DNA of 35,629 nt, from the NCBI GenBank assembly GCA_020060775.1, contig JAGUZN010000339.1, positions 1 to 35,629 of the forward strand. The letters run 5' to 3'. Position numbers and translations under genes: made by a program. Each line of letters starts with the position of its first letter. The first letter of the stretch is position 1. The stretch comes from Armatimonadota bacterium (GTDB taxonomy: Bacteria > Armatimonadota > Hebobacteria > CAIYQO01). Shown here one piece after another: positions 1 to 8,905 of this stretch. The notes beneath the pieces were generated by a model that saw only the letters and a program-made list of their open reading frames with translations, ran no database searches and had not been told where the DNA came from.

Positions 1-97
1 CCTGGCCTGTGCCTGGATCACCAGCCAAGTGGCCATGATGTTTGAATGAAAAGGGAACGAGAATCATATCAGATATTCACTTTTCGGATAGGCTCTT
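1..97 (+). mobile_element. Probable right end of an insertion sequence, with transposase C-terminus
   Basis: The first bases read in frame as the tail of a protein ending ...LACAWITSQVAMMFE before a TGA at about 46-48. About 30 bases later comes CTTTTCGGATAGGCTCTTAA (80-99). Its complement, AGAGCCTATCCGAAAAG, resembles terminal inverted repeats I remember from IS5-type elements, and hydrophobic 'LACA' tails are common in their transposases. The rest of the element lies outside the window, so family, length and target duplication cannot be checked. It could instead be the end of an unrelated gene. Confidence 0.35.
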
Positions 98-225
98 AAG
101 GCATGCGCTCTGAACAGCGGCTCGATAATCGACGAGATCCACAACGGTGCTGCTAATCATCGCCGCTGGATATGGTATTGTGTGTAAAGACATCATACTG
201 ATTCCTGGCTGAAGGTCTGTCTACC

Positions 226-3200
226 TCATACTTCCCCATACCGGTACTTCGTGCTCTCCTCAATCAATGTGATCTCGTCATCCGTCAGCCCGAAGAGGGC
301 GTAGACGCGGGCATTGAGGGCGGTTTCGCGGGCCACGATCTCGGCGGTGAGGCGGGTGTGTTCGGCGCGTTGGGTGGTCAGCCAGTCCTCCACGTCGTCG
401 CGGTCCTTCATGGGGATGTCGCGTTTGAAGACCTTCTGCAGTTCCGCGCGCAGGGCGGGGAAGTCCAGGTCCCACCAGGCGGTCAGTTTCTGGTTGAGTT
501 TCTTCTCCGGCATGCCAAAGTCGGTGAGCAGGCGGTGGCGCACCCGCTGGTGCAGCGCATAGCGGGCGCGGGCGAGATCGGTGATCTCCATGGCGAGCGT
601 CCCGAGGGCGGCACGGTCGGCGTCGGCCATGGCAATAATTGGCAGCCGACCGACAAATTGCGTGAACAGGCGGAACTGCCAGAGGCCGGCACGCAATCGC
701 AGCGGTGTGCAAATCTGCATAATGGCAAACCAGGATATTCTGCTTTGCAATAGGGCTAACCACTCGGGATGTGTCGCAGGTATGAAATAGCCGGTATTCC
801 CGACAAACACACCGGCCTCACCCCAGGAGCATCGCGGGAGTTTCGACACATCCGGCCAGAAGATTTTCGGTTGCTCGAACGCCTCGTAATAATCAACCGT
901 ATCTTGTATCTCATACCATTGATACGAACCGGGCTTTCTGCCCGGCCATGGTTTATTCTCATCCCAATGGCCTGGTCGGGGTTCAAGCTGCTCACGGAAC
1001 TGACCGAGATAAGCCTTAATCGTCGGATATGCCTCGATATCAATGCCACGCCGAGTGAAGATCAGCCATCGCCCTTCATCTTCCTGATACCAAGGTCGTA
1101 AATCTTCACCTCGCAGTATTTTCTTTAAGATAGAGCCACACGCCGGATTGTCATGTATTAGGCGGTCACGTGTCTCCTGGTCGATGATGAAGGCCTCGTT
1201 CAGTCCGGTCAGCACACCGCGATACATGCGCCCTTCGACCACCTCCTCCAGCGGGCGACCGGCAGCCATGATCTTCTGAAACAGCCGTGTCGATGCGCCC
1301 GCCTGGAAGGTCCATTCCGCTTGCTCGAGGGCAGCCAGGTCGCAATCCACCCCTTGCTCAATCAACGCCATCTCCAGCGATGCCGGGATCTTGTCGGCGA
1401 TGAAGAGGCTGCGGAAGCCATCAGCCGTCGGTGCTTTCCGCAGCACGACGATGGAGGGGCGCACCATTTCGGCGCCGGGGAAGGGTTGGTTTTCACCGAA
1501 GTCGATGATCGTTTCCATCTGCGCCACGGTGGGCAGCCACTGGCGGAGGGGGCCGGCGAAATTGGCGCGGGCGAAGGTGCCGGAGGAGATATACGCCATG
1601 CGCCCCTGCCGGCGGGCCACCTCCAGACCGCGCTCGTAGAAGTACAGGTAGAGGTCGGCGACGCCGTGAAACGATTTGAAGTGCTCCTGGAAATACGGCT
1701 TATACGGCGCCAACTGCTCCTGGCGCACATACGGCGGGTTGCCGATGACGGCTTCGAAGCCGCCCTCCTCGCCCAGCGGGCGACCGTGACGGTCGAAGTA
1801 GAGTTCGGGGAATTCCAATTCCCAGTGGAAGAAGCGTTCGCGGGCGGCGATTTCCTCCACCTGCGTGATGATGTTCTGCAGGGCAGGCAGCGGCATCCGC
1901 GACCGGCCCATGACCACATCGACCAGCGCGTTCCACAAGTCGGGCGACACGGCCACGCCGAAGTGCTGCGCGGTGAGGAGGTCGGCCAGTTTGCCGTATT
2001 TCTCCACCAGTTGCCGGCGCAGGTCGGCGTAGAGCGATTCCTGCTCCTTCACCTGTTCCACGCTGACGGCCTCATTCTCCTCGATGAGCCACATGGAGCC
2101 TACCGCCACCGCCATGCGCTGGGTGAAGTCGGCATCGGCGAACAGGGAGGCCTGGTCGGTGATGACCGGCGCGGCCTTCTTCTTGCGTGCGGCCTTCGCG
2201 GTGGCCGTGCTGTGCTGTTGCAGGGCGGTGAGGCGCGCGCCCACCAGCGAATTGCCGGGGCGCAGGTGGTGGTCGAGGAAGGAGAGCGGGCGGTCCTTCG
2301 CCACGGTGGTGAGCCAGAGGGACAGTTTCGCCAACTCCACCGCCAGCGGGTTGAGATCGACGCCGTAGACGCACGACTGCGCCACCCGGCGCTTCCAGAA
2401 GGCGAGGTCGGCCTCCTCGGCGGTGTTGCCCTCGGGGACCACGCCGAGATCGACGAGGAAGCGCGCGATGTATTCGGTGGCTTCCACCAGAAAATGCCCG
2501 CTGCCCATCGCCGGGTCGAGCACGTTCACCGCCAGCACGGCGTGCAGCAGGTCGGCATCCGCCGTCTTCCCCGCCACCGCCTCGCGCAGGGCCGGACCGA
2601 CGGTGTGCTCGACGATGAACTTGACGATATACTCCGGCGTGTAATAGGAGCCGGTGGCCTTGCGCTCGCCCTTGTCGTTGACGAGATCGACCGTCCAGGT
2701 CGGACCGCCAGCATCCTGCCGACCCGTCTCATTTGCCGGCTGGAAGCCGGCGGTCCCAGCCAACGGCACCAGTTTGAACTCCAGCAGGCCCTCGTAAATG
2801 GTGCCCATATGGCGCACGGTGAGGTCGCGGTAGTCGATGAATTGCCCATCCACCCGCGCCAGCATGTCGATGGCCTGTTGCAGGTGGGCGTCGCCGACGG
2901 TGTAGCGCTCCAGAAAGGGATGTTTGCCGGGGTCGAACAGGCCGCCGTTGAAAGTGGCGATGTGCAGGTCAGGCTCCCCGAGATTAATGCACTGAAATAG
3001 CTGCCGCAGTCGCGGCCAGAGCAAGGCACTGGTCGACAGCAACCGTCTGCCGGCGTCACGAGCGACGGCGCGCTTGATGGCCAGCAGGCTGTAGGTGTCG
3101 CGATAGAGCTCGCTCTCCCGCACCGGCAGCAGTTCGCGCGCCTCCGCATAGAGGATGAAGATGAGCCGGTAGAGCAGGATGAGGCTGTTGTCGTAGGTCT

Positions 3201-4053
3201 CTTTCAGCACCTCCGGCGTGGGGTGCAGCCCGTTGCCTGGGTAATCGAGAAATCCCTGCGCGAGGTGCCGCAGGGCGTCATACACCTGACTCTTCAGCGT
3301 ATTGCCGACGCCATGGGCGTACTCCACGCTGGCGCGTAGCAGATCGGCGAGACACAATGGTCCCGGCTCGAAAGCGGAACGGCGGAAGAAGGCGTAGAAG
3401 TACAGGAAACGCCCCACGTCGCCGCTCTGCACCAGTTCCGGCAGGTCCACCTCGTAGTAGACATCCAGTTTGTGCGCCGTGTCGCGGTGGTAGAGCCGCC
3501 ACAGCCGGCCATTGGTGAGGATACCCCATTCGACGCCACTGTGCAGCATGTAGAAATAGATCTGGTACGCCGGGTTCTTATTGGACAGCGCATCGGCGCC
3601 CTTGGTGCGCACAGCGATATCCAGCGGGCGGTTCCAGTATTTGGCATCGCCGACCGCGAAGGCGCCTTCACTCGCGACTGCCTCGGTGAGCACCTGGTTT
3701 TTGCGCGCGGCCAGCGCCGCGTCGTCGCGGTAGAACACGTAATCCGGCACCTTGGTGCCATCGGGGGTTTTCAGTGGGGCCTGCACCTCGAAGGTGTGCC
3801 CGAGGGCGCGCAACACGGGGCAGACCAGGTTATCCTCCGTCTGCCGCTCGTTTTCGCTGGGGACGAAGCGGTCGAAGATGCCCGTGATCTCGGCCAGTGC
3901 CGACGCTGCCTGCGCCGCCAACGCCCGCCATCTCGCCTGGGTGGGCAGGATTTCGTTCAGATAATGATCGGAAAAGAGTTGGCGGTTTTGGTGCGCCGGC
4001 AGGTGCAGCGACAGTTGCGAATCGGGCATGGGCCATCCATCCATGAGCGCCAT
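226..4053 (-). CDS. Type IIG-like restriction endonuclease/adenine methyltransferase (Eco57I-class, single chain)
   Basis: A 1275-residue fused enzyme expected to cleave DNA and methylate adenine at its recognition site. The N-terminal part has a PD-(D/E)xK-like nuclease pattern: PD at about residues 103-104 and DAK at 136-138 (FAVGDAKYW). The methyltransferase core follows, with TGSYYTPEYIV, the SAM-binding motif VLDPAMGSGHFLVEA and the catalytic NPPYVRQEQL. The C-terminal third probably holds target recognition. Length fits large type IIG/PglX-like proteins. No separate specificity subunit, helicase or BREX/DISARM gene is nearby, so it appears to be a stand-alone enzyme. Around residues 432-452 a short low-similarity insert (AGFQPANETGRQDAGGP) is encoded by a palindromic repeat. 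The start could instead be the Met at 4029; neither site has a strong ribosome binding site. The function call is firm; specificity is unknown. Confidence 0.9.
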   Translation of the reverse strand: MALMDGWPMPDSQLSLHLPAHQNRQLFSDHYLNEILPTQARWRALAAQAASALAEITGIFDRFVPSENERQTEDNLVCPVLRALGHTFEVQAPLKTPDGTKVPDYVFYRDDAALAARKNQVLTEAVASEGAFAVGDAKYWNRPLDIAVRTKGADALSNKNPAYQIYFYMLHSGVEWGILTNGRLWRLYHRDTAHKLDVYYEVDLPELVQSGDVGRFLYFYAFFRRSAFEPGPLCLADLLRASVEYAHGVGNTLKSQVYDALRHLAQGFLDYPGNGLHPTPEVLKETYDNSLILLYRLIFILYAEARELLPVRESELYRDTYSLLAIKRAVARDAGRRLLSTSALLWPRLRQLFQCINLGEPDLHIATFNGGLFDPGKHPFLERYTVGDAHLQQAIDMLARVDGQFIDYRDLTVRHMGTIYEGLLEFKLVPLAGTAGFQPANETGRQDAGGPTWTVDLVNDKGERKATGSYYTPEYIVKFIVEHTVGPALREAVAGKTADADLLHAVLAVNVLDPAMGSGHFLVEATEYIARFLVDLGVVPEGNTAEEADLAFWKRRVAQSCVYGVDLNPLAVELAKLSLWLTTVAKDRPLSFLDHHLRPGNSLVGARLTALQQHSTATAKAARKKKAAPVITDQASLFADADFTQRMAVAVGSMWLIEENEAVSVEQVKEQESLYADLRRQLVEKYGKLADLLTAQHFGVAVSPDLWNALVDVVMGRSRMPLPALQNIITQVEEIAARERFFHWELEFPELYFDRHGRPLGEEGGFEAVIGNPPYVRQEQLAPYKPYFQEHFKSFHGVADLYLYFYERGLEVARRQGRMAYISSGTFARANFAGPLRQWLPTVAQMETIIDFGENQPFPGAEMVRPSIVVLRKAPTADGFRSLFIADKIPASLEMALIEQGVDCDLAALEQAEWTFQAGASTRLFQKIMAAGRPLEEVVEGRMYRGVLTGLNEAFIIDQETRDRLIHDNPACGSILKKILRGEDLRPWYQEDEGRWLIFTRRGIDIEAYPTIKAYLGQFREQLEPRPGHWDENKPWPGRKPGSYQWYEIQDTVDYYEAFEQPKIFWPDVSKLPRCSWGEAGVFVGNTGYFIPATHPEWLALLQSRISWFAIMQICTPLRLRAGLWQFRLFTQFVGRLPIIAMADADRAALGTLAMEITDLARARYALHQRVRHRLLTDFGMPEKKLNQKLTAWWDLDFPALRAELQKVFKRDIPMKDRDDVEDWLTTQRAEHTRLTAEIVARETALNARVYALFGLTDDEITLIEESTKYRYGEV
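2702..2756. repeat. REP/MITE-like palindromic element inserted in frame in the restriction-modification gene
   Basis: The 55-base segment starts with GGACCGCC and ends with its exact reverse complement GGCGGTCC. Inside is a perfect 7-bp hairpin, GCCGGCT-GGA-AGCCGGC, at 2735-2751. On the gene strand it is read through as AGFQPANETGRQDAGGP, between the conserved stretches LEFKLVPLA and WTVDLVNDKG. This peptide resembles translated dispersed repeats I remember from other bacterial proteins; that comparison is from memory. Only one copy was seen in the window, so the repeat status rests on its structure. Confidence 0.6.
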
Positions 4054-4352
4054 CCCTGAACACGCGGTATGCGGGGCAGCGCCCGGGTATCTGGTTACGC
4101 TAAATTCGCTGCAACCCTGTTCACTTCCTGCCTGATTGCGGCCGTATAGCAGTTACCTCCAGAGATGGCATTTCGCCAGACGATTCATGCAGGGACCGTT
4201 TGGCAGATTCAAACTGTCAGATTATCGCGTTTTGTCTCCTACCTTCTGTTCCGCCCCCCCAACAACGCCCCGTAAGTGGAGGACTTCATAACAGCAATAA
4301 CGGTCTTTCCTGAGTACACTGAGCTCACGCTGTATTCAATGAGGAGTCAGAG

Positions 4353-6011
4353 ATGGCACAGCAAGGCGCGCAACGGGGAGCCAATCCAGCAGCGCTTGCC
4401 ACCGGGCGTGCGGTGGCGATGGGCACGCACGGGGCGGTGGCGTCGTCGCATTACCTGGCGAGCCAGGCCGGGTTCGAGGTACTCAAGCGCGGCGGGCATG
4501 CGGTGGAGGCGGCGATTGCCATGAATGCGGTGCTCGCCGTGGTGTATAACCATATGGCCGGCCTGGGCGGGGATTTGTTCTGCCAGATCTGGGATCGCGG
4601 CACCACCAAGGTTGAAGCGTTAAACGGCAGTGGCCGCTCCGGTGAACAGGTCACGCGTGACGCCTATACCTCGCGCGGCATGGAGAAGATTCCCCAGCGC
4701 GGGCCGTTGGCGGCGAATACCGTGCCGGGGGTGGTCGATGCCTGGTGGCAGATGCACCAACGCTATGGCAAGCTACCATGGGCGTCGCTCTTCGAGGCGG
4801 CGATCAGCTTTGCCGACGAGGGATATCCCATCTCGCAGAAGTTCCGCGACTACATCGCGCAGTACGCCGGCACGCTCAAGGAGTTCCAGGCGACCGCCCG
4901 GGCCTTCCTGCCGGACGGCAAGCCCCCCGCAGCGGGACAGGTGGTGCGCCAACGCGACCTGGCCGCCTCGCTGCGCCAGATTGCCGACGGCGGGGCGGAG
5001 GTGTTCTACCGTGGTGAGCTCGCCCAGCGCATCATCCGTCACCTGTGCGACGCCGGTGGCCTGCTGACCGATGCCGACTTCGCCGAACACACCTCCGATT
5101 GGGTCGAGCCGGTGCGCACGACCTATCGCGGCTATACCGTGACGGAACTGCCTCCAAATACACAGGGGTTGACCACGCTGGTGCTTCTAAACCTCATTGA
5201 GCCGTTCAACCTGAACGATCTTGGCGACAACACGGCGGACTATTACCATCTGCAGGCGGAAGCGACCAAGCTGGCCTTCATTCCGCGCGACCGCTGGGTG
5301 ACCGACCCGGCCTTCCTGCAGATGCCGCTGGAGGAGATTACCTCCAAAGCCTATGCAGACCGCCTGCGGAAATTGCTGGATATGGGGCAGGCACGCAATG
5401 AGCAGGAGGTGCGGCAGCAGGCGCCAGATGTGGACGGTGGCGATACCACCTACATGTGTGCCGTCGATACCGAAGGCAACTGCTGCTCGCTCATCCAAAG
5501 CGTCTATTTCGAGTTCGGGTCCGCCTTCATGCCGGAGGGTACGGGCATCCTGCTGCAGAACCGCGGCTCGTTCTTCAAACTCGACCCCGAGCATCCGAAC
5601 ACGCTGGAACCGCGCAAGCGAACCTTCCACACGATTATCCCGGCGATGGCGCTGAAGGATGACCAGCCGTTCCTGCTCTTTGGCTCCATGGGCGGTGAAG
5701 GGCAACCGCAGACCCAGGCGGCCATGTTCACGCGCATTGTGGACTTCGGTTACACCATCCAGCAGGCCATCGAAGCCCCGCGGTGGCTGTACGGCCGCAC
5801 CTGGGGCGAGGAGAGCCGCACGCTGAAGCTGGAGGGCCGCATCCCCGACGGCGTGGCCACTGAGCTCAAGCGTCGCGGGCACGAGGTCGAGATGATGGAG
5901 GACTGGTCGCAGAAGATGGGGCATGCGCAAGGGATTGTCATCGACCAGGAGACCGGGGTACTGGCGGCTGGCGCCGACCCGCGTGGCGACGGGGTGGCGC
6001 TCTGCTGGTGA
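4353..6011 (+). CDS. Gamma-glutamyltransferase-family protein, cytosolic YwrD/HpxW-like (possible oxamate amidohydrolase)
   Basis: A 552-residue N-terminal nucleophile hydrolase that should self-cleave before a conserved Thr (GGDTTYMCAVDTEGN) into two subunits. The family signature is clear from GGHAVEAAIAMNAVLAVV and GLGGDLFC through GTGILLQNRGSFF. Where secreted glutathione-type enzymes have a GSPGG loop, this one has GSMGGEGQPQTQ, the form I associate with YwrD and HpxW; HpxW is an oxamate amidohydrolase. There is no signal peptide, so the enzyme should be cytosolic. The start follows GAGGAG (aatgaggagtcagagATG). The permease gene begins 21 bases downstream, making this the first gene of a probable five-gene operon. 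Substrate is inferred, not shown: a gamma-glutamyl compound remains possible. Confidence 0.85.
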   Translation: MAQQGAQRGANPAALATGRAVAMGTHGAVASSHYLASQAGFEVLKRGGHAVEAAIAMNAVLAVVYNHMAGLGGDLFCQIWDRGTTKVEALNGSGRSGEQVTRDAYTSRGMEKIPQRGPLAANTVPGVVDAWWQMHQRYGKLPWASLFEAAISFADEGYPISQKFRDYIAQYAGTLKEFQATARAFLPDGKPPAAGQVVRQRDLAASLRQIADGGAEVFYRGELAQRIIRHLCDAGGLLTDADFAEHTSDWVEPVRTTYRGYTVTELPPNTQGLTTLVLLNLIEPFNLNDLGDNTADYYHLQAEATKLAFIPRDRWVTDPAFLQMPLEEITSKAYADRLRKLLDMGQARNEQEVRQQAPDVDGGDTTYMCAVDTEGNCCSLIQSVYFEFGSAFMPEGTGILLQNRGSFFKLDPEHPNTLEPRKRTFHTIIPAMALKDDQPFLLFGSMGGEGQPQTQAAMFTRIVDFGYTIQQAIEAPRWLYGRTWGEESRTLKLEGRIPDGVATELKRRGHEVEMMEDWSQKMGHAQGIVIDQETGVLAAGADPRGDGVALCW

Positions 6012-6032
6012 GGCCCGAGGGAGGAGATCGTC

Positions 6033-7625
6033 ATGCTGCCTATCACGCTCTGGACCTGGTTGATTGCCCTATCACCGCTGGTATTGCTATTGCTGCTGCT
6101 CGTCTGGCGGCGCTGGACGGCGGCAGAGGCAGGACCGGTGGGCTTCTTTGCCGCGGTGCTGACGGCGATGCTCATCTTCCGTACGCCGCTGGAGACCGTG
6201 GCCGTCGCGGCGGGCAAGGGCATCTGGGACGCCATTTTCATCCTCTATGTCATCTGGCCGGCACTGCTCCTCTATCTCGTCACCAAGGAGGCCGGCGCCT
6301 TTGACGCCATTCGCCAGGGCATTCAGGATATCACCGAGAGCCGTCTGCTGCTGGTACTGGCCTTTGGGTGGGTCTTTGCTTCCTTTCTGCAGGGGATTGC
6401 CGGCTTCGGGGCGCCCATTGCCATTGTTGCCCCTCTGCTGGTGGGCCTGGGGGTGCGTCCCCTCATGGCCGTGGTCATCCCGCTCATCGGGCATGCCTGG
6501 GCGAATATGTTCGGCACACTGGCCGTGAGTTGGTCCGCCACCAACCTCATTGTCGATCTCACGAACCCGCCGCTCACCGCGTTCCTGACCGGTATCCTGC
6601 TATGGATTCCCAATCTCGTATCTGGCTTCTTTATCTGCTACCTCTTCGGCAAATGGCAGGGCGTGAAGGTCGGCGTGTGGGCCGTGCTCATCATTTCGGC
6701 GATTCACGGGGGTGGCCAGTTGTTCTTGACCCAGGTGAATCCCACCTTGAGCAACTTCATTCCGGGCACGGTAGCGATGGGTGCGGTCTTTCTGCTGGCA
6801 AAATGGGGGCCATATCAGAAGCGTGCCATCGAGGACAGTCCGGTGATGAGCGACACGCATAAGGAGTTGAAGGCTGAGCCGAAGATGTCGCTGCATGTCG
6901 CGCTCTTCCCGTACTATGTGCTGACCGCGCTCTCCATTCTCGTGCTGGCGATTCCGGCGGTCAGTAATTACCTGGGCCGTTGGGAAGTGGGTCTGCCGTT
7001 TCCCGGCGTCTCGACTGGGTACGGTGTGATACGCGAGGCGGAGGTACCCTATTCCCCCTTCTCGGTGCTCACCCATCCGGGCACCTTCTTGATCATCGCC
7101 TCGCTGGCGGGATATTTCTGGTTCCGCTCGCGTGGATTCTACGATGAAGGGCTGTGGGGGCGGCTTGGCTCCGGTTTTGTGAAAAACGCCTTCCCGGCCA
7201 GCGTGGCCATTCTCGGTTTTCTGACGATGTCGACGCTGCTCGACCATTCCGGGCAGACCACTGTGCTGGCCCTCGGCATTGCTGCGGTTTCGCCACCGGT
7301 GGTGTATGCCGCGCTGGCCACGTTTATCGGGATTATCGGCGCCTTTATGACCTCATCTAATACGGCCTCGAATGTCCTCTTTGTGCCGTTGCACTCCCAG
7401 GTCGCCGCGGCACTGCCTGCCCTTGGACAACCACTGGTCGTCGCCGCACAATCGGTGGGCGGCGCCATTGGGAATGCCATCGCACCGGCGAACGTGGTGC
7501 TCGGGACCGGGACAGCGGGTATTGCCGGCAAAGAAGGGGATGTATTGCGCGTGACCCTGGTCTATGCGGCCATCGCCGGCGTGCTGGCAGCGCTCGCCAG
7601 CGTCGTGATCTATTGGTTGACCTGA
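6033..7625 (+). CDS. lctP: L-lactate permease (LctP/LldP) family transporter
   Basis: A 530-residue, very hydrophobic protein with about 12 or more membrane segments and the length expected for LctP/LldP, which import lactate and glycolate with protons. Typical stretches are GIAGFGAPIAIVAPLLVGLG and the C-terminal SVGGAIGNAIAPANVVLG. The start has a strong GGAGGAG site (gagggaggagatcgtcATG). It lies 21 bases after the GGT-family gene and 27 before a small membrane protein. In this context it may import the substrate of the neighbouring hydrolases; oxamate is structurally close to pyruvate and lactate. That is inference; lactate or glycolate uptake is the default reading. Confidence 0.85.
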   Translation: MLPITLWTWLIALSPLVLLLLLLVWRRWTAAEAGPVGFFAAVLTAMLIFRTPLETVAVAAGKGIWDAIFILYVIWPALLLYLVTKEAGAFDAIRQGIQDITESRLLLVLAFGWVFASFLQGIAGFGAPIAIVAPLLVGLGVRPLMAVVIPLIGHAWANMFGTLAVSWSATNLIVDLTNPPLTAFLTGILLWIPNLVSGFFICYLFGKWQGVKVGVWAVLIISAIHGGGQLFLTQVNPTLSNFIPGTVAMGAVFLLAKWGPYQKRAIEDSPVMSDTHKELKAEPKMSLHVALFPYYVLTALSILVLAIPAVSNYLGRWEVGLPFPGVSTGYGVIREAEVPYSPFSVLTHPGTFLIIASLAGYFWFRSRGFYDEGLWGRLGSGFVKNAFPASVAILGFLTMSTLLDHSGQTTVLALGIAAVSPPVVYAALATFIGIIGAFMTSSNTASNVLFVPLHSQVAAALPALGQPLVVAAQSVGGAIGNAIAPANVVLGTGTAGIAGKEGDVLRVTLVYAAIAGVLAALASVVIYWLT

Positions 7626-7652
7626 TGCCGTGCCAGCGGTTGGAGGATCACT

Positions 7653-7928
7653 ATGCCTGAGGACTCGACGGGATTCTTTGCGAATAAAAGTGCGATGCTC
7701 GGCACCGCACTGGTGCTGGTGCTCCTTTCGCTGTTCCTCATCAACTGGGGCGTGCGTGGCACCACCTGGCTCTACTGGGTCGGGGTCGGCCTGCTGGTGC
7801 TCGGCCTCCTGTTAGCACCGCTCTCCCGCTTCACGGCGGGCAATAAAGCGGAGGAGGAGTCGGGCCGAGAAAAGGCCAGCGAAGAGGAGGGCAAGGACAC
7901 GGGCACGGGTAAGCGCGAGGGGAATTAA
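7653..7928 (+). CDS. Small two-helix membrane protein of unknown function
   Basis: A 91-residue protein with two adjacent membrane segments (about residues 14-30, TALVLVLLSLFLINWGV, and 35-52, LYWVGVGLLVLGLLLAP) and a highly charged Glu/Lys-rich tail (AEEESGREKASEEEGK). The start follows GGAGG (ttggaggatcactATG), and the gene sits between the permease (27-base gap) and the amidase (10-base gap), so it is very likely real and co-transcribed. I do not recognise a family. Position and topology suggest an accessory subunit of the permease, but nothing in the sequence proves this. Confidence 0.7.
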   Translation: MPEDSTGFFANKSAMLGTALVLVLLSLFLINWGVRGTTWLYWVGVGLLVLGLLLAPLSRFTAGNKAEEESGREKASEEEGKDTGTGKREGN

Positions 7929-7938
7929 GGAGGCACAG

Positions 7939-8871
7939 TTGCGACGACTCACGCGTGAGCATAAAGTCTTCACGTTGTCGAAAGAGCATCCGCCGGTCAT
8001 GGAGATTGTTCCCGGCGAGACGGTGCTGGTCGAGACCACCGATTCCTTCGATGCGCAGTTCGATAAATCGAAATTGGCCAAATGGGATGCTGGTACGTCG
8101 GAATCAGACACCAGCATCGATCTGAACCGCGCATTGCCGCATACCGGTCCCATCGCCATCCGCGGCGCGGAACCTGGCGATACCCTGGTTGCGGAACTGC
8201 TGCAGATTGTGCCGGTGTCGAACGGTTACATCTCCTGCCTGCCGGGCTTTTCCCGGCTGTTGCTCGGACACAAAATTCCACAGGACGAACGCTGGACGGT
8301 ACGTATTGTCGAGACGCTGCCGGGCGTGGTGAAGTTTGACGAGGGCATCTATTATCCCTATCGCCTGATGGTCGGCTCCTTGGGCGTGGCGCCGGATGGT
8401 GAGGTGCCCACGGCCACGCCGGGTGACTACGGCGGCAATCATGACTGTTACCTCTACACGGTGGGCAGCAAGCTGTACCTGCCGGTGAAAGTGCCCGGGG
8501 CGCTGGTCGCGCTGGGTGACGTCCACGCCGCCATGGGCGACGGTGAAGGGGCGGGCACCGCCAATGAAATTGACGCAGAAGTGACGGTAAAGTTCGACCT
8601 GATCAAAGGCACGGGACACATGATTGATTTCCCCATACTCGAAACCGGCACGCATTGGATGCCCTACGGCAGCGCCGAAGAGACCGATGATGCGCTGGCG
8701 GCGGCGAAAGATAACGCGATCAGCCTGCTGCATCGCAAACTCGGGCTGGATTATGCGGATTGCTACATGCTCATGGCCGCGGCCTGCCACATCCGCATCA
8801 ATGAGTTGGTCAATCCGACAAGGTCGGCGAGGGTCGAGATCCCCAAGTACCTGTTGGCGACGATAGTGTAA
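7939..8871 (+). CDS. Acetamidase/formamidase family amidohydrolase
   Basis: A 310-residue protein matching the FmdA/acetamidase family, which hydrolyses short amides to the acid and ammonia. Recognisable stretches are EPGDTLVAELLQI, GGNHDCYLYTVGSKLYLPV and LGDVHAAMGDGEGAG. The start is TTG, supported by a perfect AAGGAGG five bases upstream; no in-frame ATG near the N-terminus has comparable support. There is no signal peptide, so it should be cytosolic. It is fourth in the operon, 10 bases after the small membrane protein and 34 before the DUF202 gene. With the GGT-family enzyme and permease it suggests use of a small amide as carbon and nitrogen source. The actual amide is unknown. Confidence 0.88.
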   Translation: MRRLTREHKVFTLSKEHPPVMEIVPGETVLVETTDSFDAQFDKSKLAKWDAGTSESDTSIDLNRALPHTGPIAIRGAEPGDTLVAELLQIVPVSNGYISCLPGFSRLLLGHKIPQDERWTVRIVETLPGVVKFDEGIYYPYRLMVGSLGVAPDGEVPTATPGDYGGNHDCYLYTVGSKLYLPVKVPGALVALGDVHAAMGDGEGAGTANEIDAEVTVKFDLIKGTGHMIDFPILETGTHWMPYGSAEETDDALAAAKDNAISLLHRKLGLDYADCYMLMAAACHIRINELVNPTRSARVEIPKYLLATIV

Positions 8872-8905
8872 GTCACCGAGTATAGACGCGGGAAGTCAGG
8901 AACGC

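Noticed and set aside
1321-3000. 559-codon plus-strand ORF
   Set aside because: It is antisense to the conserved restriction-modification gene, with Arg/His/Gly-rich composition typical of a shadow frame in GC-rich DNA and no family motif.
226-4053. BREX or DISARM defence island
   Set aside because: The methyltransferase resembles PglX-type proteins, but it carries its own nuclease motif and no partner genes (PglZ, BrxC, helicases) are in the window.
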